Below the pieces are notes generated by a model. It did no database searches and was not told where the DNA came from. It saw only the letters and a program-made list of their open reading frames with translations. The position numbers and the translations under genes were made by a program. Positions 35,476-46,690 of a stretch of 64,000 nt of DNA are shown here, piece by piece (position 1 is the stretch's first letter; each line of letters opens with the position of its first letter). Source of the stretch: Thermoleophilia bacterium (lineage in GTDB: Bacteria > Actinomycetota > Thermoleophilia > Miltoncostaeales > Miltoncostaeaceae); assembly GCA_020438485.1 (NCBI GenBank), contig JAGQUM010000005.1, positions 1-64,000 of the forward strand, in the 5' to 3' direction.

Positions 35476-36082
35476 TCAGCGCGGGCGGACCCGGTTCACC
35501 GCGGGGCGGGCCGTGTCGCGCCCGCGGCGCCGACGTGCGGCCCGATGCGCCACGCGCTCCGCGTTCCCCGGGCGAGCTGCCATAGGGGCACGCGCCGGCC
35601 GCTCGTCCGCGGAAACGCGCTGAGGACCTCCACGAAGCGCCGCCGCGCGCCAGCCGGTGGATCTGGGCGTTGGCGCGCGGCACGGGGGCGGCGACGCGCG
35701 ATGTGACGGTCCCGGGGCCGGCGCGTTGCGCGGTCGCCGTGGACGAGCGCGCACCCCACCGCGAGGCGGCCTCGGGGAATCCCGGGTCGACAGCGCCGGC
35801 CCGCGGGTGGACGTCGTGGACTGCCCGGCCCGTCCGGGCGCGCCGAAGCGGCGGCATGGTGAGCGGCCACGGCCACGGCGCCGCGAGCAGCCGGGCCGGG
35901 GGAACACGTGGCGCTCGCCGTGATCGGGGATGCGTGACCCGCGGTTCGCGCCATCCTGGCACTCCCGGCAGTCGGGCGGGACGCCCACGATGATCCCCTC
36001 TCGGCGTGCGCGGCGGACGCGGCGCCCAAGGGAGCGAGCACGCCCGGTGCGCCGGCCGCGCCCCGTGGGTGAGGGTGTGCAC
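35476..36082 (-). pseudogene. Decayed third copy of the secreted paralogue family
   Basis: The stretch matches both ends of the intact paralogue A but in broken frames. From GTG 36082 the DNA follows the start of the intact gene (coding for HTLT...), and the signal-peptide end APLGAASAAHAE appears in a different frame. Near the 3' end, FVEVLSAFPRTSGRRVPLW then LARGTRSAWRIGPH corresponds to FIKVISAFPRANRFRVPPR then LAKGTRYAWRVWPY. The final RPAVNRVRPR and stop are in yet another frame. The total length is 607 bases against 1332 in the intact gene, so an internal deletion and at least two frameshifts are needed. Confidence 0.7.
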
Positions 36083-36143
36083 CGGTCGCCGCTCGTCCAT
36101 CACCCGCACCCGGGAAACGGCCGGGGCCGTTCCCACGGGATCG

Positions 36144-37688
36144 TCACCGCACGCGGAACCAGCTGACGCCCACCGGACGCGCGCGGAAGCCCTTGCCCCG
36201 GCCCATGAAGGGCCACACCCGCCATACGTACCGCTGCCCCTTGCGGACGACCTTCGCGGGGACCCTCATGCGGTTGGCCCGCGGGAAGCGGCTGGCGACG
36301 TGACGGAAGCCGGTCGTGGTGACGCGGTAGAGCTGGACGTTGTACATCCTGGCGCCCCGCACGCGTGCCCACCGCAGCACCGCCCGGCGCGGCACGCGTG
36401 CGCCGGGGCGCGGCCGCAGCAATTTGGCGCGGACCGTGGGGAGCCGGGGACCCGGCAGGGTCCTGAGCCCGGGAAGGCGCGTGGCCGCGACCGCCGCCGT
36501 GGGCGCGGGGACCGTGAACGCCAGGTCGGCGCTCCATGGGCCGGTGCCGCCCGAGACGGTGGCCTGGCGCACCCGGAACACGTAGGCCCCGGGACCAAGC
36601 GGCGCGGACGGGGCCCCGCCGGCGTCGGCGGTCGAGACGGGCCCGGCCACGGGCTGCCCCGAGGAGGTGATGACCCATTGAGACACGGCGCCGTCAGCGC
36701 GCTGCCACGCGAACGCGGGGCGCCCGTCGGTGGGGGGCGCGGTCATCTGGGCGCTGGGCGCGTCGGGCGGCGGGGCGCCCGCGGCCGCCGTCACGTTGAC
36801 CCACGCGGACGCCGCGTTGCGGCCCCGCGCGTCGATGGTGACCACGCGCCAGCGCACCGCCCCCGCGGGCAGGGGGTCGGGCACGATGAAGGGCGACGTC
36901 GCGCCGTCGTACTCCACCGACGACCCACCGGGGCCGAGGATCTCGACGCGCGCCCGCGCCGGGCCCGTGCCGTCGTCCGGCGACATCGCCCACGTGAGGG
37001 GCGTGGTCAGCGCGACGGTCTGCGCGTTGGCGGGCGCCTGCGTCGCGGCGGGCCCCGGCAGTTCGTCCACGACGTAGGGCACGGAGGCGGTCGCCGTGTT
37101 GCCCGCGGCGTCCCGGGCCGTGACGTCGAACGTGCGGGTGCCCCACGTGGCGGCGTCGTCCGCGGTGCCCACCGGCAGGGCGGCCCCCGACGCGACCGTG
37201 CCGGTGACGGTCTGAGGGGCCGGGCCGCCGCCCGCAGCGAGCGCGTACGCGGCGGTCACGGGCACGCCGGCGTCGTATGTGCGCCCAGCGGCCGGCCGCG
37301 TCACGACGATCTTGGGGGCGACCCCGTCGACCCCCTGCAGCGGCAGGGCGGGTGCCGCCATCAGCCTCACGGAGCGGGGGGTCGCCGCGGGCGCCCCGAC
37401 CTGCTGGAACGTGGCCGTGCGCACGAACGGCCCGGTGGCCTGCAGCGTGCCGGCCCCCAGCGTCTCGGGCGGGGGGCACGACACGACGACCCATCCCGGC
37501 GGGGGCGGACAGGCGTACGTGACGGACACCGGCACCCGGTACCACCCGCCGGCGCCGTTGCCGCCCTCCGCGTACGCGGGCGCCAGGGCGTACTGGAGGG
37601 TCTGGGACCCGGCGGGTGCCGTGGCGAGCGCGGTGCCCGCGATCGCGATGGCCGCGGCGCGTCTGGGGAGCGTGGGGTTCATCATCAC
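36144..37688 (-). CDS. Secreted multi-domain protein, paralogue B
   Basis: A 514-residue exported relative of the gene at 34078. It has a signal peptide (about residues 1-30), the GWYRVPVSVTYACP module with paired cysteines, an Ig-like segment (RTFDVTARDAAGNTATASVP), and an extra domain of about 70 residues (APPTDGRPAFAWQRADGAVS to GPWSADLAFTV). The shared C-terminal module follows (LRWARVRGARMYNVQLYRV, SRFPRANRMRVP, YVWRVWPFMGRGKG). The extra domain accounts for its greater length. The function is unknown; tandem placement points to duplication. Confidence 0.8.
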   Translation of the reverse strand: MMMNPTLPRRAAAIAIAGTALATAPAGSQTLQYALAPAYAEGGNGAGGWYRVPVSVTYACPPPPGWVVVSCPPPETLGAGTLQATGPFVRTATFQQVGAPAATPRSVRLMAAPALPLQGVDGVAPKIVVTRPAAGRTYDAGVPVTAAYALAAGGGPAPQTVTGTVASGAALPVGTADDAATWGTRTFDVTARDAAGNTATASVPYVVDELPGPAATQAPANAQTVALTTPLTWAMSPDDGTGPARARVEILGPGGSSVEYDGATSPFIVPDPLPAGAVRWRVVTIDARGRNAASAWVNVTAAAGAPPPDAPSAQMTAPPTDGRPAFAWQRADGAVSQWVITSSGQPVAGPVSTADAGGAPSAPLGPGAYVFRVRQATVSGGTGPWSADLAFTVPAPTAAVAATRLPGLRTLPGPRLPTVRAKLLRPRPGARVPRRAVLRWARVRGARMYNVQLYRVTTTGFRHVASRFPRANRMRVPAKVVRKGQRYVWRVWPFMGRGKGFRARPVGVSWFRVR

Positions 37689-37815
37689 GACGCTAACCCG
37701 AGGCGAACGCGATGTGCATCACGAACCGCGGATTCTTTACGGTAGGGCCATCGGGCCATCACCAACGGTGGCGCGGGTGTGACACCGGCCATTCCGGGAG
37801 ACGTCCGCCGTGTCC

Positions 37816-37821
37816 TAGAGT
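37816..37821 (+). promoter_or_regulatory. -10 element giving a leaderless phosphofructokinase transcript
   Basis: TAGAGT fits the TANNNT -10 pattern and ends six bases before the ATG at 37828, so the start codon would be the first transcribed base. There is no Shine-Dalgarno sequence before this gene. Leaderless mRNAs are common in actinobacteria. Confidence 0.45.
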
Positions 37822-37827
37822 GGCCCC

Positions 37828-38862
37828 ATGAACATCGGAATCCTCACCGGGGGCGGCGACTGCCCCGGCCTCAACGCGGTGATCCGCGGCGCCGTCCACG
37901 CGGGCGCCGTCCGTCACGGCCAGACCTACACCGGACTGCGACGCGGCTGGAAGGGGCTGCTCGAGCGCGAAACCATGCCCCTGTCGCGGGAGTCCACGTA
38001 CCACATCCTCGATCTGGGCGGCACCATCCTGGGCAGCTCGCGCACGAACCCGTACTCGCGCGACGGCGGCCCGGAGGCGGCGGTGGCGTCCATCAAGGCG
38101 CTCGGTCTCGACGGGCTCGTGGCCATCGGGGGCGAGGACACGCTGGGCGTCGCCCAGAAGCTGCACGCCGACTTCGACGCGCCCGTCATCGGGGTCCCCA
38201 AGACCATCGACAACGACCTGTCGGGCACCGACTACAGCTTCGGATTCTGGACGGCCGTCCAGATCGGTGTCGCCGCGATCGACCGCCTGAAGACCACCGC
38301 GCAGTCGCACGACCGCGTGATCGTGTGCGAGGTGATGGGTCGCCACGCCGGCTGGATCGCGCTCGAGTGCGCCCGGGCCTCGGGGGCCGACGCGATGGTG
38401 CTGCCCGAGATCCCCATGGGCGTGGACGAGGTGTGCAGCATCCTGCGCCGCCGCCGCGATGCGGGCCAGGACCACGCGGTGGTCGTGGTCAGCGAGGGCG
38501 CCCAGTTCGAGGCCCACGAGGGCGAGCAGGAGATCGACGAGTTCGGGCACGTCAAGCTGTCCGACCGCGGGGTCGGCGAGTACCTGGCCAAGGCCATCGA
38601 GGACACGATGGGCTGGGAGGCGCGCGCCGTCGTCCTGGGGCACACCCAGCGGGGCGGGACCCCACTGGCGTATGACAGGTCGCTCGGCACGCGCCTCGGC
38701 GTGCAGGCCGCCGAGATGATCGCGGCGGGACGCTTCGGGCGCATGGCGTCCCTGCGGGGCGAGGAGGTCACCGACGTGTCCCTGTCGGAGGCGGTGGGCC
38801 GCCTGCGCACGGTGCCCGTCGCCGAGGTCGAGAACGCCCAGGTGTTCTTCGGCGAGTCCTGA
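37828..38862 (+). CDS. pfkA: 6-phosphofructokinase, probably pyrophosphate-dependent
   Basis: A 344-residue PfkA-family enzyme that phosphorylates fructose 6-phosphate. Family motifs are LTGGGDCPGLNAVIRG, GGTILGSSRTNP, PKTIDNDLSGTDYSFGF, and EVMGRHAGWIAL. Position 104 is Asp in GGEDTLG, and a lysine follows at 125 in PKTIDND. Asp at 104 with this lysine is the residue pair of pyrophosphate-dependent enzymes such as that of Amycolatopsis methanolica (named pfp); ATP enzymes have Gly at 104. The donor is therefore inferred to be PPi, and the reaction would be reversible. A leaderless start is likely. Confidence 0.93.
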   Translation: MNIGILTGGGDCPGLNAVIRGAVHAGAVRHGQTYTGLRRGWKGLLERETMPLSRESTYHILDLGGTILGSSRTNPYSRDGGPEAAVASIKALGLDGLVAIGGEDTLGVAQKLHADFDAPVIGVPKTIDNDLSGTDYSFGFWTAVQIGVAAIDRLKTTAQSHDRVIVCEVMGRHAGWIALECARASGADAMVLPEIPMGVDEVCSILRRRRDAGQDHAVVVVSEGAQFEAHEGEQEIDEFGHVKLSDRGVGEYLAKAIEDTMGWEARAVVLGHTQRGGTPLAYDRSLGTRLGVQAAEMIAAGRFGRMASLRGEEVTDVSLSEAVGRLRTVPVAEVENAQVFFGES

Positions 38863-38880
38863 CCCCCCCGCGCGGTTCGT

Positions 38881-38913
38881 GACGCTTTGGCGCGTGTTCC
38901 GTGCCGAAGCGTC
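38881..38913. terminator. Possible hairpin after the phosphofructokinase gene
   Basis: An 11-base stem with one G-T pair (GACGCTTTGGC against GCCGAAGCGTC) and an 11-base loop lies 19 bases after the stop. No T run follows, so its role as a terminator is only likely. Confidence 0.45.
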
Positions 38914-38951
38914 GCGGGCGCGGTGCGCCGCTGCTGCTAACCTCGCCAGCC

Positions 38952-41617
<2,666 letters not shown>

Positions 41618-41621
<4 letters not shown>

Positions 41622-42043
41622 GCGCCACCGCCGAGCGGGTGGTGCGCCACCTGCTCGGCACGGCGCGCTGGACGTACTCGCGCTCGACGGGTCCCGGCGG
41701 CCAGCGGCGCGACCACGCCGAGACCCGCGCGGAGCTGACGGTCGCGGCGGGCGACCTCGACGGGCTTCCCTCCGCACTCGCCGACCGGATCCGCGACGCC
41801 CTCGGCCTCGGCGCGCGCCCCCTGCGGCTGCGCTGCGGCACGCAGCGCAGCCGCGAGACCAACCGCGACATCGTCCGGGCCCGCCTGGTGCGCCGCGTGG
41901 AGGCCGCGCTGGCCGGTCCCCCGGCGCGCCGGGTGGCGACGCGCCCCACGCGCGCGTCGGCCCGCCGCCGCGTCGAGGGCAAGCGGGCCCGGGGCGCCAC
42001 GAAGTCGGCCCGGGGCCGCGTGCATCCGTCGGACGCCGACTAG
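41618..42043 (+). CDS. Release-factor-like GGQ protein (ArfB/YaeJ-like)
   Basis: A 141-residue protein with the catalytic loop of peptidyl-tRNA hydrolysing factors: SRSTGPGGQRRDHAETRAEL, GGQ at residues 27-29, followed by LRCGTQRSRETNRDIVRARL. The basic tail (residues about 105-141, rich in Arg and Lys) is what ArfB uses to enter the empty mRNA channel of stalled ribosomes. The usual HVN after GGQ is replaced by RRD. The GTG start overlaps the topB stop as GTGA. A role in ribosome rescue is inferred. Confidence 0.75.
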
Positions 42044-42096
42044 GACGCGCGCCCGGCACCAGTACAGTGGCCGCACACCCGGACCCAGGAGGAACG

Positions 42097-42759
42097 ATGG
42101 ACGCCCTCAAGGCCATCCGCCACCGCCGGTCGGTGCGCAGCTACACCGCCGCGCCCGTCGACGAGGAGGACCTCGACCAGATCCTCCGCCTGGCGCTGCT
42201 GGCGCCCACGGGCAGCAACGCCCAGGCGTGGAGCCTCGTGGTCGTACGCGACGCCGAACGGCGCCGGGCCCTGGCCGATATCGTCATCCGCGGCGGCGGC
42301 GGGTACTTCGCCCAGGTCCGGCCGCCCGCCGAGGGCGCGACCCCCGAGGAGCACGCGAAGTGGGGCGCGGACTACGCCGAGGAGGTCCTCGGAAGCTATC
42401 GCGACGTGCCCGTCTGGGTCGTTGGGCTCGTGGTGCCCCGCAACCTGTTCCCCGAGTCGGCGCGCGAAATGGAGCGGCTGTCCGATGTCCAGTCTTTGGC
42501 GTTCGCGATGGAGAACCTGTTCGTCGCCGCCCGTGCGAAGGGGCTTGGGACGGTGCCGACCGTCTTCCACTGGTTCGAGGACGCCGCGTTCCGCGCCCTC
42601 ATGGGCATCCCCGACGACGTCTACTCCCCCGTCATCACCCCCGTGGGGCACCCGACCGCGTTCCCCGAGGGCCTCCCGCCACGGCTGGCGGCGACCCGCC
42701 GACCGTGGCGCACGCTGGTGCACGACGAGGCGTGGGGAAACCCCCGCCAGGAGGGCTGA
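42097..42759 (+). CDS. Nitroreductase-family FMN oxidoreductase
   Basis: A 220-residue flavoprotein of the nitroreductase family. Signatures are [19 protein letters not shown] (FMN phosphate site), [18 protein letters not shown], and [20 protein letters not shown]. The ATG at 42097 has AGGAGG at the right spacing; TACAGT at 42063-42068 is a possible -10. The substrate is unknown, as is normal for this family. It is followed by a GC hairpin at 42758. Confidence 0.88.
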   Translation: MDALKAIRHRRSVRSYTAAPVDEEDLDQILRLALLAPTGSNAQAWSLVVVRDAERRRALADIVIRGGGGYFAQVRPPAEGATPEEHAKWGADYAEEVLGSYRDVPVWVVGLVVPRNLFPESAREMERLSDVQSLAFAMENLFVAARAKGLGTVPTVFHWFEDAAFRALMGIPDDVYSPVITPVGHPTAFPEGLPPRLAATRRPWRTLVHDEAWGNPRQEG

Positions 42760-42780
42760 TCCCCCCGGGGCGGGGGGGTC
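42758..42780 (+). terminator. GC hairpin after the nitroreductase gene
   Basis: A C run and a G run around a short spacer (GATCCCCCC and GGGGGGGTC) form an eight- to nine-base stem overlapping the stop codon. It separates the nitroreductase from the chemoreceptor gene that follows. Confidence 0.45.
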
Positions 42781-42889
42781 GTATTCGACCGCCCGGCAAC
42801 TCAACTCGAGGCCGGGGAACGCCGAACGGGGGAGCGTGGGCGCGTGTTCGCGCCACCGTTCAACGGTCACCCCGAAGGAGCCGCCCCGC

Positions 42890-44077
42890 ATGGCCAGCGA
42901 TACACGCACGATGTCCGCCGAGGAGCGCGCCGACGACGCGTACCTCCGTCTGAACCTGGTTCTCGCCGCGGCGCACATGTCGCTGTGGGACATGACCGTC
43001 GACGCCGGCAATCCCGTGAGCCCGAACAACGAGTTCATCTGGTCGCAGGAGTTCCGGCACATGCTGGGCTACACCGACGAGAACGACTTCCCCAACCGTC
43101 TCGACTCGTGGTCGAACCTGCTGCACCCCGACCACGCCGAGTCCACCATCAACGCGTTCGCCGCCCACCTCACCGACCACACCGGCCAGACCCCGTACGA
43201 CGTCGAGTACATGCTGCTGCGCAAGAACGGCGAGTACCGCTGGTACCAGGCCTCCGGCGCCACGATCCGCGACGAGCAGGGCGTACCGCTGCGCGTGGTG
43301 GGTGGCCTGCGCGACATCCACGAGCGCAAGGTCATGGAGGAGGAGCTGTCGCAGGACCGTCGCGTCGAGGAGATCGGCGCGCAGATGACGGCCCGCGCCG
43401 AGCAGCTCGCCGCCGTCGCCCAGGAGAGCACGGCGTCCGCTGAGGAGATGACCAACGTATCTGCCCGCGTGTCGGCCGACGTCGACGCCGGCCGCGCGTC
43501 CATCGACGACTGCCTCGAGCGCGCCCAGCAGGGCCGCGCCGCCGTGTCGGCCGCCGCCGGCGCCGCCCAGGAGATGCAGAGCACGGTCGAGGGCATCGCG
43601 TCCGAGGTCGAGAAGCTGCGCGCCGCGCTGGAGGAGAACGGTCGCATCGTCGAGGGCATCAACGCCATCGCCGCCCAGACCAACCTGCTGGCGCTCAACG
43701 CCGCCATCGAGGCCGCCCGCGCGGGCGAGCACGGCCGCGGTTTCGCCGTGGTCGCCGAGGAGGTCCGCAAGCTGGCCGACACGACGCACAAGTCGCTGAG
43801 CGACATCGCGACGCTCAACCAGACGTCGGCCGACGCCATCGAGGCGGTCAAGTCGGCGGTCCTGCAGAGCACCGAGCGAGCCGGCGAGGCCACGCAGCGG
43901 ACGGTCGAGGCCAACGAGCGCTTCGAGGCGATCGACGCGTCCGTGGGTGAGACCGCCAACGCGCTGAACCAGATCGTCGAGGGTATGGGCGTCGTGTCGC
44001 GCTCGTCCGACGAGCTGCGCCAGATGGCCCAGTCGGTGGCGCACGCCGCCGAGGAGATCAGCACCCTCAGGGCCTGA
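42890..44077 (+). CDS. Soluble PAS-containing methyl-accepting chemotaxis protein
   Basis: A 395-residue chemoreceptor without membrane helices or HAMP, hence cytoplasmic. A PAS_3-type domain spans residues about 20-150 ([60 protein letters not shown]). The signalling domain follows, with tip sequence [19 protein letters not shown] then [20 protein letters not shown]. Start ATG 42890 follows AAGGAG by nine bases. PAS_3 domains in this role often bind heme or flavin and sense oxygen or redox state; no such ligand can be confirmed here. It converges on the GGDEF/HD-GYP gene. Confidence 0.92.
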   Translation: MASDTRTMSAEERADDAYLRLNLVLAAAHMSLWDMTVDAGNPVSPNNEFIWSQEFRHMLGYTDENDFPNRLDSWSNLLHPDHAESTINAFAAHLTDHTGQTPYDVEYMLLRKNGEYRWYQASGATIRDEQGVPLRVVGGLRDIHERKVMEEELSQDRRVEEIGAQMTARAEQLAAVAQESTASAEEMTNVSARVSADVDAGRASIDDCLERAQQGRAAVSAAAGAAQEMQSTVEGIASEVEKLRAALEENGRIVEGINAIAAQTNLLALNAAIEAARAGEHGRGFAVVAEEVRKLADTTHKSLSDIATLNQTSADAIEAVKSAVLQSTERAGEATQRTVEANERFEAIDASVGETANALNQIVEGMGVVSRSSDELRQMAQSVAHAAEEISTLRA

Positions 44078-44084
44078 TCCGCCG

Positions 44085-44124
44085 GCGCCCCGGCCGGGAT
44101 CCCCCGCGGACCCCGCCGGGGCGC
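44085..44124. terminator. Hairpin between convergent genes
   Basis: A 10-base perfect stem (GCGCCCCGGC and its complement) with a 20-base loop starts eight bases after the chemoreceptor stop. The remaining bases up to 44373 hold further GC-rich inverted repeats but no gene. Confidence 0.45.
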
Positions 44125-44373
44125 GGTGCCCCGCTCCGCGACCGGCGTCGTGCCGGTCCGTGCGGCGTCACGCGCGACCGCCCTCCCGTCGCGCCCGGCG
44201 CGGACGCAGCGGTCACGCGACCGCGTCCCGCCACGGGCGGTGGGTGAGTCCCCCGCCCACGGGCGGCGGGAGCAGGGCCGCGACGCGGTTCGCCCCGGGG
44301 CCGGCGACAGCGGCGCACCCGGCGGGCGGCGCCCCGGGCCCGCGCGGGCGGCGGGGCCGAGCGTACGGCGCCG

Positions 44374-46668
44374 TCAGGCGGCCAGGGACTTGGCGGCCGC
44401 GACCACGTCGGCGATGGGGTGCGCCACCCCCCGCACTCCCACCGCGCCCCCGTCGATGAGGCGCAGCAGTGCGTCGACCGCGGCGGGCCAGAACTGGGTG
44501 CCGCTGCAGCGGCGGATCTCGGCCGCCGCGCCCCCCGCGTCGACCACCCCCTTGTACGCGCGCACGGATGTCATCACGTCCCACGCGTCGGCCAGCGCGA
44601 TGACCCGCGCCTCCTCCGGGATGTCCTCGCCGGCCAGCGCGTCGGGGTAGCCGCGACCGTCCCACCGCTCGTGGTGGCCCCGCACCCACGTCGCCTGCTC
44701 GGCCGACAGGACGTCCGCGACGATCTGGGCGCCCACCACCGGATGGCGCGTGACGAGCGCGAACTCCTCGGCGGTCAGCCGCCCGGGCTTGAACAGGATG
44801 CGGTCGGGCACGGCGATCTTGCCGACGTCGTGCACCAGCCCGGCCTCGCGCAGGGCGGTGACGCGCTCCGGCCCCCAGCCGAGGGCGGTGGCGATCTGCA
44901 CCGCCAAGTCCGCCACGCGGATGGAGTGGCGCTGCGTGTGGGGATCGCGGGCGTCCACGGCCCAGGCCAGCGCGCGCATGCCTCGCAGGCTTGGGCCCTC
45001 GGCGGTGAGGGCCGCCTTGCGCGCGAACACCTGCTCGGCCAGCGTGAACGAGTACGACACGCAGCGGTTGCCGCCCGAGATCTTTCCCCAGTGAAGGGCG
45101 ACCTCGGCCTGCTGGCGCAGCTCCTCGACGGTCTCGGCCTGCGAGCTGCCCAGTTCCGATACGCCCAGCGTGGCGCCGACGCGGCCCACGAGGCCGAACG
45201 CCCCGTCCGCGACGGCGCGGCGCGCCGCGCGCGCGGTGTCGAATGCGTCCTCGATGGACCCGCCGGGGATCAGCCAGCCGAACTCCTCGCCGCCCAGGCG
45301 CCCCAGGACGTGGTCGGACCCCGCCGCGGCGCGCAGCCGGTCGGCCACCTCGGCGAGGACGCGGTCCCCCTCGACGTGACCGTGGTTGTCGTTGACGCGT
45401 TTGAAGCCGTCCAGGTCGACCAGCACCAGCGCCAGCGCGGAGCCGCGCTCGCGCGCCGCCGCGAACTCGCGGTCCAGCGACCCGAAGAACGCCCGGTTCG
45501 ACAGGAGGCCGGTGAGCGGGTCGTGGTCCAGGTCGGGCTTCGCGGATCCTGCGTGCCCGGCCACGGCGATGGACGCGACCTGGCAGAAACGGTCCAGCAG
45601 CCGTTCCACGGCGCCCCGGTCGCCCCGACCCACCGAGACGGCGACCCTCCCCCACAGCCCTCCGGCCACGCGTAGGGATGCCGAGGCGACGTCGTCCGCG
45701 GGCCGCGTCGCGCGCATGAGGGTCTCGGCGGCGGCGCGTGGGTCGGCGCCGGGGGCCCGTTCCCCGGTGCGAGGAGCGCCGTGACCGGCCCGGGCGACCA
45801 CGGTCAGCCCTCGCGCGTCCGCGCGCAGCACGGCGGCGGCGGGCGCGCCGGTGAGGGCCATCGCCTCGCGCGCCAGCACCGCCGCGATGTCGTTGCCCGC
45901 CGCCTGCGATGCTCCAGCCAGACGGGCCAGCGCGTCGGCGATGCGCTCCTGCGCGTTGCGGGGGCGGACGCCCAGCAGGAACCCCGACGGGCGGCCCGCG
46001 TCGTCGAGGCTCGCCGTCAGGTGCGCCACCACCACGGGAGCGCCGGCCGGGCCCATCACGAACGCGTCGGCCGCGCGCCCCTCGCGGGTGGCACGGGCGA
46101 ACAGGGCCGAGATGCGGGCCGCGTCGCCTCCCAGGAGCGTGTCGTGCGTGGCCCGCAGGCCCACCAATGCCTCCCGCTCGCACCCCGCCATGCGGCACAG
46201 CGCGTCGTTCACCTCGGCGATCGTGCCGTCGGGGCGCACCACGGCCGCCCCCATCGGCATCGCCTCCAGCATCGAGCGCATGGGCGTCGCGGCGGGGACG
46301 GCGGGGGGCTCCGGCCTGCGCGGCCGCGCGGCCTCGAGGCGCAGCACGACGTCGCCGGGCTCCGCGTCCGCCCATGCGTAGTCGGCCGCGCCGGCATCCA
46401 GGGCTGCCCGGGCGGCGGCGACGTCGCCCGGCGGCACCACGGCCACGACGGGCACATCCTCGGGGAGCCCCCAGTGGGGCCCCCGGCCGGCCGTCGGGGG
46501 CCACTGGGCGACGGCCGCGTCGGGGCCGCGCTCCTCGGGGCTTGGCGTCGCGGCGCGCACGTCGAGCCCTGCCCGGGACGCGGCCGCCGCGATGGCGGCC
46601 CTCAGGCGGGGTTCGTCGACGAGCACGGCGATCTGGCGCAGGCCGGCCCGGTGAGTGCTTGGGGGCAT
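44374..46668 (-). CDS. Pseudo-receiver/PAS/GAF-like/GGDEF/HD-GYP signalling protein
   Basis: A 764-residue soluble protein. Residues 1-125 look like a response-regulator receiver that lost its phosphorylation site (DAAVAQW at the Asp strand, VVPPGD where the Lys should be, AALDAGAADYAWADAEPG at the end). A PAS-like domain (about 140-250), a GAF-like region (about 260-390), GGDEF with GGEEF at 459-463, and HD-GYP with H613-D614 in VHDVGKI and HHERWDGRGYP follow. Both catalytic signatures for making and degrading c-di-GMP are intact. ATG 46668 is chosen because it starts the receiver-like strand. The gene is divergent from the permease with overlapping start regions. Confidence 0.9.
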   Translation of the reverse strand: MPPSTHRAGLRQIAVLVDEPRLRAAIAAAASRAGLDVRAATPSPEERGPDAAVAQWPPTAGRGPHWGLPEDVPVVAVVPPGDVAAARAALDAGAADYAWADAEPGDVVLRLEAARPRRPEPPAVPAATPMRSMLEAMPMGAAVVRPDGTIAEVNDALCRMAGCEREALVGLRATHDTLLGGDAARISALFARATREGRAADAFVMGPAGAPVVVAHLTASLDDAGRPSGFLLGVRPRNAQERIADALARLAGASQAAGNDIAAVLAREAMALTGAPAAAVLRADARGLTVVARAGHGAPRTGERAPGADPRAAAETLMRATRPADDVASASLRVAGGLWGRVAVSVGRGDRGAVERLLDRFCQVASIAVAGHAGSAKPDLDHDPLTGLLSNRAFFGSLDREFAAARERGSALALVLVDLDGFKRVNDNHGHVEGDRVLAEVADRLRAAAGSDHVLGRLGGEEFGWLIPGGSIEDAFDTARAARRAVADGAFGLVGRVGATLGVSELGSSQAETVEELRQQAEVALHWGKISGGNRCVSYSFTLAEQVFARKAALTAEGPSLRGMRALAWAVDARDPHTQRHSIRVADLAVQIATALGWGPERVTALREAGLVHDVGKIAVPDRILFKPGRLTAEEFALVTRHPVVGAQIVADVLSAEQATWVRGHHERWDGRGYPDALAGEDIPEEARVIALADAWDVMTSVRAYKGVVDAGGAAAEIRRCSGTQFWPAAVDALLRLIDGGAVGVRGVAHPIADVVAAAKSLAA

Positions 46669-46690
46669 CGCCGTCCCGGTCGGCCGCTTC

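Noticed and set aside
35496-36041. The 181-codon frame between the two secreted paralogues as a functional gene
   Set aside because: It has fragments of the family in only part of its length, lacks most of the domains, and the remaining similarity lies in other frames. A pseudogene is the better reading.
42781-42889. A riboswitch in the leader of the soluble chemoreceptor gene
   Set aside because: The leader has several GC hairpins, but no conserved core of the c-di-GMP, c-di-AMP, glycine or fluoride classes could be matched.
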